Assembly: GCA_002898555.1 (NCBI GenBank) | Contig: BEHR01000013.1 | Span: forward strand, 1-64,000 | Source: a bacterium HR15 | GTDB lineage: Bacteria; Armatimonadota; Fimbriimonadia; Fimbriimonadales; GBS-DC | Length of the DNA stretch: 64,000 nucleotides | Reading direction: 5' to 3' | Shown: positions 16,795 through 27,226 of the stretch, piece after piece | How the letters are laid out: the number at the start of each line of letters is the position of its first letter | Position numbering within the stretch: the stretch's first letter is position 1 | Notes under the pieces: model-generated | What the model was told of the DNA's origin: nothing | Seen by the model: the letters and a program-made list of their open reading frames with translations, nothing else | The model's database searches: none | Program-made: the position numbers and the translations under genes

Positions 16795-19700
16795 GTGGTC
16801 AAACGATGGTGGCTGATTCTAACGGCACTGATCATTGGCACGGTCGCCTTCGGGCAACAAGATAATGCGAACCAGCGCCCGTGGGAAGAGGTCTATCGCA
16901 ACCGACCGAATCGGCACACGCTGCCGAACCAGCGTCCGCGCACGATCCCACGCCAGAACTATAAAGAGGTTCCTCTTTTCTCATCTTTTGAAGGGAACCT
17001 TCAATGGCAAAAGAGCGGGCTGTTCGACCCACGGCGATTTCATGAGATACGCCGGACACAATCGGGGCAGCGCACACGCGCTCCCCGCTGGGACCGCGAC
17101 CTGACGAACGCACCCACCGATGAGCTGCACCCTGTCTATGCCTCGCGTGCCACCCGCATGTTCTTTGCCAGCAACGCGACCGGCGTGGACACCAGTGGGC
17201 GACTGGCTAACCCCGGCCCTTTTTACCACATCTGGCGCGGTGATCTGGACGATGGCAGCAATCCAGATCTGGGGCAGCTCACAAACTATGTGCGGATTAC
17301 AGGCGACACGCCCGATGAACAGTTCTCTTCCCAGATTCAGCCGAGCGTGAATCAGAACGGGCATATCTTAGCCTATGCCTCCCGCTCCGCCGCTGGCAGC
17401 TATAATATCGTCATTCGCAATCTGACGACCAATCAGCGCGTACTGCTGACCACCGACAACGATGGCGTGACCCAAAATCTGCATCCGACACTCAGCCCCG
17501 GGGGCAATCTGGTGGTCTTTTCATCGAACCGATTGGAGGCAGGTGAAACGCCTGCCGATCGTCGGTTCCGCCTGTACATGGCGCGCACCGATGGGCGACC
17601 CTTTGACGACGGGCGCTTCTTCCGCCGCATCACCCACCCTGATCCGGGGCAAAACGATATCGAACCTTCTTGGTCGCCCGCGGGCGACCAAGTCGCCTTC
17701 GCACGCACCTTCGCCGATGGCGGCAGCTATATCTTTCTTATCAACACCCAAACACTCAATATCGTGCAGTGGACAAACTTCGTAGATAACGGCGGCAACC
17801 GCCCCCAAGATCGCCAGCCAACATGGGTGACAACCGCAGCGGGAGCGACCCTCATTCTCTTTGCCTCCAACCGTAAATCGCTGGACAACTTGGGTCGCCA
17901 CCAGCGACTGGCACCGGCAAACAGCATCGATGTGTTGAATAACATCTTTGATATCTACCGCATGAGCGCACTCATTTCCGAAGAGCTGGGCGCGGTGCCT
18001 GTGTCCCTGACAACAGACACCAGCACGCCCGCCTTAGCACGCCCAAACTACCCAGGCGACCCAGAGACCTTTGCCGGTGCGCAATATCCCACTGCCGCCA
18101 TCATCGAGCGTAACCGAATCGCCTACCATTCCACCCGCCTAAACGAAGCGCAAAATCAGGGTCCGCACGACATTTGGGAAACATTTGCCAGCGACACCAT
18201 CGCCCCCACGATGGAGATCCTGCCGGTGGTCCATCCAAAGGAGATGTTTCCCGGGGATGAGGTCACCATTCGCATTCGCGTGGTCGATTTTCAAAGCGGC
18301 GTGCAGTTCGTGAGGGTCCAGTTCAAGGATCCCGACAGCGCGGAGCAGGATGCTGAGGGGCTGGAACACAAAATCTACCTGCTCAGCTCGGCGGAGGTGG
18401 TGGATAACCAGAACATTGTTATCCCCGTGTTCATCGAAATCGGGCAACAGGCGATTCACCCTGAAACTTACGAATACAAAGACCCTTATGTACTGTCTTT
18501 TCTGGGCTTCAACGGGAGTCTGGACGATACCTTAGCCTTGCGCTATGTGCCTGACGATCCTAACAATCCCGACCCGACCCAATCGGGCTGGTGGGAAATC
18601 ACCTGGCGTACGCCCGATGTGGAAAGCGACTTCTACCTCGATGTGATTGTGCGCGATAATGCGGGTAATGAGTTCATCTACGACAACATTTCGGGCTTCA
18701 CCACCAAACGGTTTGTTGGCGCGAACAAGATCCTGCTGGTATCCGACTACGCAGCGGGGCAGATGTTTGTGCAGAATCGCATCGGATTCATTGGTAGCCC
18801 CGACTCGGCAGGTGGGCGCCCTACATGGCTGCCAGTAGAGAGCTATTGGACGGATAACCCCACTGGAAAGCCCCCTTATGATATAGGGGTTAGTCCACCA
18901 GAGCCTATCATTGGCGATGGCGCGATCCCAAGTCCGACAGTGTTCCTTGCCAACATCCGCTCGGACACGCTGGGCGGGAATACAACCTACGGCAATCTGT
19001 ACGACATCTGGCGCGTGCAGTGCCGCAATCCGATTTCGCCTCAGGTGCTGGCAGGCTATCTGCCGCGCTACGAGCAGGAGCCAACTGACCTACGGGGCGG
19101 CACGCGCTCGAAGCTGCACGCGGAACGCATCGTCATCTGGGCAAGCCCCTACACAGGCGACTTGTGGGCAGGCCCAGGACACCTCCTGGACCCCGAGGTG
19201 CAGACCACGCTGCGCAACTTCTTGGCAGGAGCAGGGCGACTGGTGGTCAGTGGTCAGGATGTCGCTTGGGCGCTGACGCTGGCAGGAGGAACCGCGAACC
19301 AGTTCCTACAACAGGTGCTGCAAGCCCAGTTCGATTTCGATACCGCGGAGGATGTCGTGCTGCCTATTCCTTATGCGCGTCTGCGCCACCAGCTGGATGC
19401 CGATGGTCTTGAAGACAACCCGGACCGCCCCGGCGCACTCAACCCGGATGTGTTCGACCCGAACCCCATCGCATTCAACCCTGCAGGGATACCCATCTGG
19501 TTCATTCTGGATAACGGCGTTAAGAACAATCCCGACGAATTGCAAATTGCCGATCCTGCCACTCTGCTGCCCAATGGGATCATCCGGCGCATTACGCCCC
19601 CCGGGCAGCCTGGCATCAATAGCGACGGCGCGTGGAACCAGATCTGGCTGGACACGGTTTTCAGCACGAACGACAGACGCGCCCCCTATAAATACACCAA

Positions 19701-22299
19701 TCCGGGTACAGCAACGAACAACCGTGAGCGCCAGCGCGCAGGCACTTACTACGAGAACCCCACCAACAAATCCAAGATTGTCTTCTTCTCATTTGGGCTG
19801 GAAGGGGTCGATTCGGGCTACGAGGAGACCAGCGGCGTTATCTGGTGCAACGCGTTTCGCAATAAGGTGTTGCACAACGCCTATGCGTGGATGACGCATA
19901 GCATCCTGCGCGGGCGCGTGTTGGAGTATGACCCTGAAACACGCACTTTCAGCCCGCTGCCGCGTGCCTTCGTGCGCGTCACAGGGCTGCAACCACCCAG
20001 CCTTCAGGGAGTGGAGGTCGGTTATGCCATCACCGACTCGGCAGGCGAATATACGATCTTCGGGCTGGAAGCCGGCATCTATCTCGTCGAAGCGGAACGC
20101 CCCGGCTATCGCGTGCAGCACCCAGAGACGGTCGTGCTGGTGGCGGAAGACACCGCAGTGAATCTGGTCATGCTCAAAATCCCACCCGGGCAGATTAGCG
20201 GGCGCGTCATCGATATTAATAACCAGCCTGTTCGATACGCGCTGGTGCGGGCAACCAATGTGGATGACCCATCCCTTACAGTGGAAACCCTGAGCGATCC
20301 CGATGGGACCTTCCTGCTCCCGCGGGTGCCGGTGGGCAACTGGAATGTGGAGGTGGTCTCGCTGGCATTAGGTGGCTATCGGCTGCCGCCAGTGCGTCCG
20401 CAGCCCGACGGCGTGTTCCGCAATGTCCAGGTGCAAGGGGGTCAGACCACCACCCTGCCGGAAGACTTCGTGCTGGAGCCGTTGCCCGGCACGATACGAG
20501 GACGCGTGACTCGAGCTGATAATGGGCAGCCTATTCAGGGCGCGCGGGTGGTTGCCGTCGCCAATAATGTGGAGCGTGGCTCCGCCCTCACCGACGCCAA
20601 CGGCAACTACAGCTTCCAGGTGCCCGGTGGTGAGTATCAGGTGACCGCCACCGCGCCGGGCTTCGCGCCGAATACGCAGACCGTCACGGTGCCACGCGAG
20701 GGCGAGGTGGAGGTCAACTTCCAGCTGGCGAAGCTCCCGCCCGGGCGCGTGACGGGCAGGGTGGTACGCAAGTTCGGCGGCGCGCCCGAACCCGGTGTAA
20801 CCATCGAGCTGATCTTTGGTGGCAATCCCGTCTACAGCGCGACCACCGGTGCGGACGGAACTTACACCATCGACCCGGTAGAGCCGGGCGATTATGAGGT
20901 GCGCCCAAGCAAAACAGGGTTCACCTTCGAACCACCCACACGCACGATCACCGTGAATCCGAATCAGACGACGACCGTGCCCGACTTCAAGTCGCAGCCG
21001 TTGCGCACCTTCTTCCGTGGGCGCAGCTTGGTGTCGGCACCGTTCGACTACACGCAGGACATTGCCGACCTGCTCGATGTGCCGCCCGACCAGCGCCGCT
21101 TCCCCGACTTCCGCTTCTTCACCTGGGACACAGCGAGCAGCCGCTACATCTTCTATCCCGATGCGCCCGCCAATCGCTTCGCGCTGGGACGCGGCTACTT
21201 CATAGAGACCACCCAGGACCTACCGCTGGCGACTGAGGGCACACCCGCCGATGAGACGCGCAACTTCGAGATTCCACTGCGACGCGGCTGGAACCTGATT
21301 GGTACGCCGTTCCGCTTCGATATCGACTGGGAGCAGACTCAGGTGATCGACCCCGACACGAACACCCCCGTGTCTAATGCGACAGCGGTGGGTAAGCAGA
21401 TTATCGCGAATGCGCTGTGGAGCTATGCCTTCGGCACCTACAACGCTACCCGCCGCATGAAAATCTGGGAAGGCTACTGGGTCTATGCCTATAAGGACAC
21501 CACACTCATCATCTCGCCGTCGGCACGGGCGCGTTCAGCAGCAAGCCGCAGCATCACATCGCCCACCTCATCGGGCTGGATGCTCACACTGCAGGCACAA
21601 TCGGGCGACTTGATGGATCAAGCCTATATCGGGGTTTCACGGGGTGCATCGCCCAACTACGACGCGGAGCATGACCTGCTCAAGCCGCCACCCGTCGGAC
21701 GCGACTATGTCTATATCAGCCTGCCACGCCTCCACTGGGGCGATCAAAGCGGCTACTATGGTGTGGATGTACAAGCGCCCTCTCGCAGCGCGAGCTGGGA
21801 GTTCACCGTGGAAACCACCCAGCCCGGGCGCGAAATCACCCTGCACTGGCCGAATATCCACCAGCTGCCACGCTCGGTGAACCTCGTGCTGGTCGACCTG
21901 CAAACGGGCGCGCGCCGCTATCTGCGCACCACCGGCTCCTACACCTTCCGCAGCCCACAGGGCGGTGTGAGCCGATTCCGAATCGAGATGGCGTCCAGCG
22001 CGGGACTGCTGCGCATCGCGAATGTGCAGGTGACCACTGGGCGCGGCAACCAGCGCACCATTGCCTTCACCCTCACGGGCGACGCGAGCGTCGAGGTGAC
22101 GGTGCTGGCAGGTGGCAAAGTAGTGCGCCAGCTGATGAGCGGCACGGGGCGCAGCGCAGGCATGCAACAGGTGAGCTGGGATGGGCGCGACCAACAGGGC
22201 ATTGCGCTGCCACCCGGCGCCTACACCATCGAAATTCGGGCTGTCAGCGAGGATGGACAGGTGGCGCGCGCCGCCACGACCATCATCCTGACCCGATAG
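16795..22299 (+). CDS. Giant secreted protein: PD40 propeller, CarboxypepD-reg repeats, shared C-terminal module
   Basis: 1834 aa from GTG 16795, preceded by AGAGGAGGT; an in-frame GTG at 16762 lacks one. Signal peptide 1-25. A TolB-like PD40 propeller occupies about 105-380 (HPTLSPGGNLVVFSSNR, PSWSPAGDQVAFAR). Ig-like segments follow, then a region near 800-840 with GRLVVSGQDVAWAL that resembles amidotransferase-like folds of secreted proteins. Four carboxypeptidase-regulatory-like beta-sandwiches come next (about 1040-1395; GTIRGRVTRADNGQPIQGAR). The last about 430 residues, with RRGWNLIGTPF and a final FlgD-type Ig domain ending VARAATTIILTR, are shared with two downstream genes. Function unknown; probably exported to the cell surface. 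First gene of the cluster. Confidence 0.75.
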   Translation: MVKRWWLILTALIIGTVAFGQQDNANQRPWEEVYRNRPNRHTLPNQRPRTIPRQNYKEVPLFSSFEGNLQWQKSGLFDPRRFHEIRRTQSGQRTRAPRWDRDLTNAPTDELHPVYASRATRMFFASNATGVDTSGRLANPGPFYHIWRGDLDDGSNPDLGQLTNYVRITGDTPDEQFSSQIQPSVNQNGHILAYASRSAAGSYNIVIRNLTTNQRVLLTTDNDGVTQNLHPTLSPGGNLVVFSSNRLEAGETPADRRFRLYMARTDGRPFDDGRFFRRITHPDPGQNDIEPSWSPAGDQVAFARTFADGGSYIFLINTQTLNIVQWTNFVDNGGNRPQDRQPTWVTTAAGATLILFASNRKSLDNLGRHQRLAPANSIDVLNNIFDIYRMSALISEELGAVPVSLTTDTSTPALARPNYPGDPETFAGAQYPTAAIIERNRIAYHSTRLNEAQNQGPHDIWETFASDTIAPTMEILPVVHPKEMFPGDEVTIRIRVVDFQSGVQFVRVQFKDPDSAEQDAEGLEHKIYLLSSAEVVDNQNIVIPVFIEIGQQAIHPETYEYKDPYVLSFLGFNGSLDDTLALRYVPDDPNNPDPTQSGWWEITWRTPDVESDFYLDVIVRDNAGNEFIYDNISGFTTKRFVGANKILLVSDYAAGQMFVQNRIGFIGSPDSAGGRPTWLPVESYWTDNPTGKPPYDIGVSPPEPIIGDGAIPSPTVFLANIRSDTLGGNTTYGNLYDIWRVQCRNPISPQVLAGYLPRYEQEPTDLRGGTRSKLHAERIVIWASPYTGDLWAGPGHLLDPEVQTTLRNFLAGAGRLVVSGQDVAWALTLAGGTANQFLQQVLQAQFDFDTAEDVVLPIPYARLRHQLDADGLEDNPDRPGALNPDVFDPNPIAFNPAGIPIWFILDNGVKNNPDELQIADPATLLPNGIIRRITPPGQPGINSDGAWNQIWLDTVFSTNDRRAPYKYTNPGTATNNRERQRAGTYYENPTNKSKIVFFSFGLEGVDSGYEETSGVIWCNAFRNKVLHNAYAWMTHSILRGRVLEYDPETRTFSPLPRAFVRVTGLQPPSLQGVEVGYAITDSAGEYTIFGLEAGIYLVEAERPGYRVQHPETVVLVAEDTAVNLVMLKIPPGQISGRVIDINNQPVRYALVRATNVDDPSLTVETLSDPDGTFLLPRVPVGNWNVEVVSLALGGYRLPPVRPQPDGVFRNVQVQGGQTTTLPEDFVLEPLPGTIRGRVTRADNGQPIQGARVVAVANNVERGSALTDANGNYSFQVPGGEYQVTATAPGFAPNTQTVTVPREGEVEVNFQLAKLPPGRVTGRVVRKFGGAPEPGVTIELIFGGNPVYSATTGADGTYTIDPVEPGDYEVRPSKTGFTFEPPTRTITVNPNQTTTVPDFKSQPLRTFFRGRSLVSAPFDYTQDIADLLDVPPDQRRFPDFRFFTWDTASSRYIFYPDAPANRFALGRGYFIETTQDLPLATEGTPADETRNFEIPLRRGWNLIGTPFRFDIDWEQTQVIDPDTNTPVSNATAVGKQIIANALWSYAFGTYNATRRMKIWEGYWVYAYKDTTLIISPSARARSAASRSITSPTSSGWMLTLQAQSGDLMDQAYIGVSRGASPNYDAEHDLLKPPPVGRDYVYISLPRLHWGDQSGYYGVDVQAPSRSASWEFTVETTQPGREITLHWPNIHQLPRSVNLVLVDLQTGARRYLRTTGSYTFRSPQGGVSRFRIEMASSAGLLRIANVQVTTGRGNQRTIAFTLTGDASVEVTVLAGGKVVRQLMSGTGRSAGMQQVSWDGRDQQGIALPPGAYTIEIRAVSEDGQVARAATTIILTR

Positions 22300-22350
22300 G
22301 AAACACGCATCAACCGAAGAAAATAGACACTGATAGGAGGAGCGACCAGA

Positions 22351-24153
22351 GTGAGAACACGGAAGCGACGAATCTGGGCAACACGCTGGAGCATGGTAGG
22401 CGTCGCCAGCATGCTCCTTGTCTGGCTGCTACAGCCGCTGAGCATGTTGACGGCACAAACGCAGGTTGTGCAACTGCCGCGCATCGCCGTGATCGATTTT
22501 CAGAACAAAAGCGGCTACGGTGGGGGTAGCATCGCGCGTGCCGCCACCGATGCTGTGGCGGGCGAGTTCCAGAAAACAGGACGCTACGAGGTGCTGGCAC
22601 GCGGCGAAATTGAGCAACAACTCAAAGACCTCGATCTATCGCCACCGCTGAGCAAGACAGGCTACCTGCGTCTGGGACGCGCGCTGCAACTCGAATCGAT
22701 TGTCGCCGGCGATGTGGAGGCAATCACCTTTGTCGGATCGCCGAAGCAAGCCCAAGTGACACTCACCGTGAAGGTCATCGACATCGCTTCGGGCGAGCCT
22801 GTGAATGGCGCGGTAGTGACCGGCTTCAGCAACCCACGCCCGGGTTATAGCGGTGATGACGATACCCTGGTGCTGGAAGCCATCCGTAACGCCGCGTTCG
22901 AAGCCGTACGCACCATCCAAAACTATACCATTCCCGAAGCGACCGTGCTGACTACCCGCGCGGGCAAGGAGGTGCTGCTCAACCGCGGCATTCGCGGTGG
23001 GCTGAAGCCCGGCATGGAGATGATTGTCATTCGGCGCGGCGAGGAAGTGGGGCGTATCCGTATCACGGAGGTGTCCGACAGCGACGCAGTGGGGGTTATC
23101 CTCGAGTCGCTGAAGGGCATTCAATCCGAGGATAAAGCGCGTGCCGTGTTCGAGGTGCCCTCCGTGAAGGTCAAAGCGGGCAAAGTGGTTAAAGAGGAGC
23201 CTCGTACCCGCGCCGAACGCAACAAAGCACTGCGCGCGCTCGGTCCTCTGCTTATTCTGGGGCTAATCGCCTTCGGTGTAGCACGCGCTTCGTCAGGGGG
23301 CAACACGCCCGTACAGGATGTGATCGCTGAAGCAAGCACCGATGGCAACTTCGACCCCATCATCCGCATCTCATGGAAAACCACCCTGTTTGCGAAAAGC
23401 AATCGGGACCAAATTCAGTGGCAAATCTATCGCTCCGACTTTATTGATGTCGACGGCAACGGCAATCTAATCCCCATCGGCGTGGTGCCAGGCAATCAAC
23501 ACTCTTTCATCGACACGACGGTTCCCCGCGTGGTAAACTACGCCAGTCTGCCGCGCGAAGGGAGTGAGGACCTGTCGCTGGAAGAAGTAGACACTGCTCC
23601 TGGCATTGCGCCTGGGCGTTCCTATACCTACCAGCTCGCGCTTGTCTACCGTGAAGTGCGTGATATTGCCGGTGGTGGAGGTGGCGGTGGTGGCGGTGGG
23701 CAACAACAGATTGTCTTCTTGCTGTCAGACCGCGTACGCTCCGGGCAAGCAACCGCAATTGCGCCCGTGCAACTGCTGACCCCTGTTCAGCGCAGTGAGG
23801 ATGTGGACCCGAAAGAGGTCATCTTCAGCTGGCTGGCGGCCGAAGGGGCGAACGCCTATCGGGTCGAGGTTTCTGCCGATCCCACCTTCCGCGACCGCAA
23901 CCGCACTTTTGTCTCCCCTGAGATTCTTTCCACCGCAGCAGGTGGTAGCCCCGTCAGTACGGAGCGCCTGAACATCGAAACGGGGCTGCTTGCCCGATTG
24001 GGGCTGGTCGGGCAGCGCGTCACGCTCTACTGGCGCGTGGGCGCACGCAACCTGAACGATAACCCAGGACCCGTTCCTGGACCGGGCGGATTACGCTATG
24101 TGTGGAGCCGACCCTTTGAGTTCACTACACAAGAGCTGCCGCCACCACCCTAA
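22351..24153 (+). CDS. CsgG-like secreted protein with FN3-like C-terminal half
   Basis: 600 aa, GTG start at 22351 with TAGGAGGAG upstream. Signal peptide to about residue 36. Residues 45-200 match the CsgG/TolB-N fold: IAVIDFQNKSGYGG, a strand-helix pattern, LGRALQLESIVAGDVEAI, VTLTVKVIDIASGEPVNGA. Residues 205-260 (LLNRGIRGGLKPGMEMIVIR, GRIRITEVSDSDAVG) resemble the C-terminal domain of FlgT/CsgG-associated proteins. A hydrophobic stretch at about 300 (LGPLLILGLIAFGVA) follows, then fibronectin-III-like segments with a poly-Gly run. CsgG forms a secretion pore for curli; whether this one forms a pore is not shown. Confidence 0.72.
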   Translation: MRTRKRRIWATRWSMVGVASMLLVWLLQPLSMLTAQTQVVQLPRIAVIDFQNKSGYGGGSIARAATDAVAGEFQKTGRYEVLARGEIEQQLKDLDLSPPLSKTGYLRLGRALQLESIVAGDVEAITFVGSPKQAQVTLTVKVIDIASGEPVNGAVVTGFSNPRPGYSGDDDTLVLEAIRNAAFEAVRTIQNYTIPEATVLTTRAGKEVLLNRGIRGGLKPGMEMIVIRRGEEVGRIRITEVSDSDAVGVILESLKGIQSEDKARAVFEVPSVKVKAGKVVKEEPRTRAERNKALRALGPLLILGLIAFGVARASSGGNTPVQDVIAEASTDGNFDPIIRISWKTTLFAKSNRDQIQWQIYRSDFIDVDGNGNLIPIGVVPGNQHSFIDTTVPRVVNYASLPREGSEDLSLEEVDTAPGIAPGRSYTYQLALVYREVRDIAGGGGGGGGGGQQQIVFLLSDRVRSGQATAIAPVQLLTPVQRSEDVDPKEVIFSWLAAEGANAYRVEVSADPTFRDRNRTFVSPEILSTAAGGSPVSTERLNIETGLLARLGLVGQRVTLYWRVGARNLNDNPGPVPGPGGLRYVWSRPFEFTTQELPPPP

Positions 24154-24231
24154 CGGCGGCACGATTCGAATGCCATTTCGGATTTTCTGCCGAAACGGCA
24201 ACCCGATTCAAGCGTCTGAACAATTCTGGAG

Positions 24232-24256
24232 TAGGGGCGCAGGCGCCGCGCCCCAT
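24232..24256 (+). repeat. Small hairpin repeat GTAGGGGCGC
   Basis: AGTAGGGGCGC-AGGCGCC-GCGCCCC, with 7-bp arms, lies in the 129-nt gap before the subtilase gene. It is a relative of the GTAGGGGCAGAC hairpins. Confidence 0.5.
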
Positions 24257-24282
24257 AACCGAACTAATCGGGAGGGAAGCTG

Positions 24283-27213
24283 ATGAGATCGATGTGGCGA
24301 TTGTGGCTTGGCTGGCTGCTGATCATCGGATGTGCAGTGGCACAAACACTCACACCCGACGATGTGGTGCCGGGTGAGATGCTGCTCACTATGCGGGCAG
24401 GTACATCTATCGAAAAAGCGCGTGCCTTAGCCAACAGTGTGGGAGCCGATCTGCGCCCTATCCGCGTGCCCGATACCTATGTGCTGCGCCTGCGCGACCA
24501 ACAAGGGGCAACCCCTGTGCAACTGCTCGAACGGGTGCAGCGTGCCGTCGATCAACTCAAAACGGACGCGGATGTGCTGTATATCCGTCCACATTGGGTA
24601 CGCCGACCGTTTGATGTGCCTAATGACCCACGTTATGGCGAGCAATGGGCTTTACCCATGATCCGCGCTCCTGAAGCATGGGATCAAGAGAAGGGACAGC
24701 AGGGCATTCGGATCGCCATCATTGATACCAATTTCGATCGCAACCATCCCGATCTAACGGATCGGTATGATCCGCTTTCGCGGAACTTTGTCGCCGATCC
24801 GCCTGATGGAAACCTTAATCCAGATCCAGGCGCACCTTTCTCGCATGGCGCAAGCGTGATGGGGGTTGCTGTCGCCAGCACGAATAATGGCATCGGAATT
24901 GCAGGACTTTGCTGGGAGGGGGTCACCGCCGTCGCTTTGAAGACCACAGGGCAATCTTTCTTCCTCCCTCTCGATAATATTCTTGAAGCGATGCAATACA
25001 TCATTGATAATGCCCAAAGTGGCGGTAATCAGGTCATTCATGTTGTGAACATGAGCTTCGGGAGCTTCTTTCCCGATCCCCAAGAGAACGATCTGATCCA
25101 GCAAATGTTTCAGCGTGGTGTAATCCCTGTTGCGGCTGCGGGAAATGAAAGCACATCCTTGCCTGTGTATCCTGGTGATTATGACAATGTGATTCGCGTT
25201 GCGTCTGTGGGTCCATCGGGTCTAAAAGCATCTTATTCGAACTTTGAGCGCATCGATCTAGCAGCGCCAGGGGGTGATCAGCAGACACGATTGCAGGATG
25301 GTATCCTTACCACGGATCTTGGCGGTCGTTATGAATATGTGCAAGGTACTTCCGTCGCCTCACCGTATGTTGCCGCGGCCCTGGCACTGGTGCTTTCCGC
25401 GGGGGCGCCCGTGCATGGTCCCAACAATCCTATTCCGCCGGCTCAAGAGGCGTTGCAGGAAACCGCTAACTCGATGGGGCGCACTGTGCCTGATCCCGAG
25501 CTGGGATGGGGCATCATTGATGTGGGGGCAGCCTTGCGAGGGTTTGGCGGCGCGAGCGTGACCATCGTGAACCCAGCCAATAACACCTTTACCGACACTA
25601 AGCGCGTGCGTATCCATGTGATTGTGCGGCGCAGCACCATCCCGCAGATCCGACTCTTCTTTGCAGGGGATGAGATTCCGCGCGAGCAGTGGCAGCCATT
25701 TGCAGGCGTCTCATCGGATGGCAAAACCATCACCATCGCGGGCTACGAACTGGTGCTCCCCGGGGAAGGGCGTTTCGATTTCACGGTGACGGCGGTCGGA
25801 CAGGATGGCAACCCGGTAAGTGCGACCTCGACCATTATTGTGCGTCCGCGCCTGCAGCCTGCGGGGCTAACGATGTTCGCCACGCCCTACCGTGTAGATC
25901 GCGCTCCCGAAGAGCTTTTCGGTGCGGACGCGATCCTGGCGCGCTATCTGCCTTCGCAGGGACGCTATGCCCGCTATTCAGGCAGCGGCGTGCGCGAACC
26001 CGAAGCCAGCTTCAACCCGCCCGGCGTGAATGTGCGTCCAGAGGGAAGCAACACGCCCACACCACCGCGTGGACTGGGCTACTTCCTGCGCACGAACACC
26101 CCCGCCTTCATCCTGGGCGACGAGTTCATCGATCCCAACACTGCCTATATGATCCCGCTGGAGCCCGGCTGGAACATGATTGGCAACCCGTTCCCCTATA
26201 ATGTGCCGTGGAGCGCGTGCGAGATCGAAATAGAAGGGCAAGCCGGCGTGCGACAGCGGTTGAGTATTCTGGAAGCTGCGGACAAGGAGTACATCCGCGC
26301 GCAGATCTATCGCTATATCATGCTGACAGGGGAATACACTTGGCGCACCGCGCCGCTGGGCGAGCTGTTGCCATGGCAAGCACACTGGATTCGCGTGCTG
26401 AAACCCTGCACGCTGATTGTGCCGCCTTTGGGTACAACGCGCAGCCAGAGTGAAGCGTCCGACAACCCGCGTGTTGCCCCGCCCAACGGCGATGGCTGGC
26501 TGATACGCCTCATTGCTCGCAGTGGCGACCGTGAAGATGCTAACAACTTCATCGGCACCAGCACGCGGGCACGCGACGAGCTGGACGCCCAGGATGTGGA
26601 GAAGCCTCCCAGTTTCCAATCCTATGTGCAGCTGCGCCTCCTGGAGCCGCGCAGTCGCGCTGCACTCGCCCAGGACCTGCGCCGTGCCGGTAAACGCCCC
26701 ATGCGGTGGGAGCTGGAGGTCACGACCGATAAGCCGAATGCGGAGGTCACGCTCCGCTGGCAGCAGGAGGTACCGCTGCCGCCAGGCATGCGCTTGACAC
26801 TCATCGATAATCTCACAGGGCAGCGTGTCTCCATGAATCGCCAAAGCGCATATACCTTCCGCACCGATGAAAACAGCCGGCGACGCTTTGTGATCGAGGC
26901 GCAGCCCGCTCGCCTGAGTCAACTGCGCATCACCAACTTGAATGTGGTCAGCACGCGCGGCAATCAAATCACTATTCAGTATGCACTGAACACCTCTGCC
27001 AGTGTGCAAGTGGTGATTCAGGACGCAACGGGCAAACCTATCGCGCGACTAACAGGCGGCACGCGCGCGGCAGGGCTGAACACCGTCACATGGACAGGGC
27101 GCACCGATACGGGCATCGCGGTGCCACCCGGTACTTATCAGGTTCAAATCATTGCGACGGGCGAGGAGGGCGAGATCGCACGCGCCGTGCGCCCGCTCGT
27201 CATCACCCGCTAA
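24283..27213 (+). CDS. Secreted subtilisin-family protease with shared C-terminal module
   Basis: 976 aa; ATG at 24283 preceded by GGGAGGGAAG. Signal peptide 1-21. A propeptide-like I9 segment (about 28-105) precedes the S8 catalytic domain: Asp148 in IAIIDTNFDRNHPD, His188 in FSHGASVMGVAVAST, Asn288 in AAAGNES and Ser357 in GTSVASPYVAAALAL. All catalytic residues are present. An Ig-like segment (about 430-525) and the about 430-residue module common to its neighbours follow: PGWNMIGNPFPYNVPW, NNFIGTSTRAR, then an FlgD-type Ig domain ending IARAVRPLVITR. It may process the neighbouring secreted proteins; this is inferred from position only. Confidence 0.88.
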   Translation: MRSMWRLWLGWLLIIGCAVAQTLTPDDVVPGEMLLTMRAGTSIEKARALANSVGADLRPIRVPDTYVLRLRDQQGATPVQLLERVQRAVDQLKTDADVLYIRPHWVRRPFDVPNDPRYGEQWALPMIRAPEAWDQEKGQQGIRIAIIDTNFDRNHPDLTDRYDPLSRNFVADPPDGNLNPDPGAPFSHGASVMGVAVASTNNGIGIAGLCWEGVTAVALKTTGQSFFLPLDNILEAMQYIIDNAQSGGNQVIHVVNMSFGSFFPDPQENDLIQQMFQRGVIPVAAAGNESTSLPVYPGDYDNVIRVASVGPSGLKASYSNFERIDLAAPGGDQQTRLQDGILTTDLGGRYEYVQGTSVASPYVAAALALVLSAGAPVHGPNNPIPPAQEALQETANSMGRTVPDPELGWGIIDVGAALRGFGGASVTIVNPANNTFTDTKRVRIHVIVRRSTIPQIRLFFAGDEIPREQWQPFAGVSSDGKTITIAGYELVLPGEGRFDFTVTAVGQDGNPVSATSTIIVRPRLQPAGLTMFATPYRVDRAPEELFGADAILARYLPSQGRYARYSGSGVREPEASFNPPGVNVRPEGSNTPTPPRGLGYFLRTNTPAFILGDEFIDPNTAYMIPLEPGWNMIGNPFPYNVPWSACEIEIEGQAGVRQRLSILEAADKEYIRAQIYRYIMLTGEYTWRTAPLGELLPWQAHWIRVLKPCTLIVPPLGTTRSQSEASDNPRVAPPNGDGWLIRLIARSGDREDANNFIGTSTRARDELDAQDVEKPPSFQSYVQLRLLEPRSRAALAQDLRRAGKRPMRWELEVTTDKPNAEVTLRWQQEVPLPPGMRLTLIDNLTGQRVSMNRQSAYTFRTDENSRRRFVIEAQPARLSQLRITNLNVVSTRGNQITIQYALNTSASVQVVIQDATGKPIARLTGGTRAAGLNTVTWTGRTDTGIAVPPGTYQVQIIATGEEGEIARAVRPLVITR

Positions 27214-27226
27214 CGGAGGAGGGAAC

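Noticed and set aside
27152-27226. N-terminal extension of the third module-bearing protein
   Set aside because: It overlaps the protease gene, is Arg-rich and lacks a ribosome-binding site, whereas the ATG at 27227 has one and is followed by a signal peptide.
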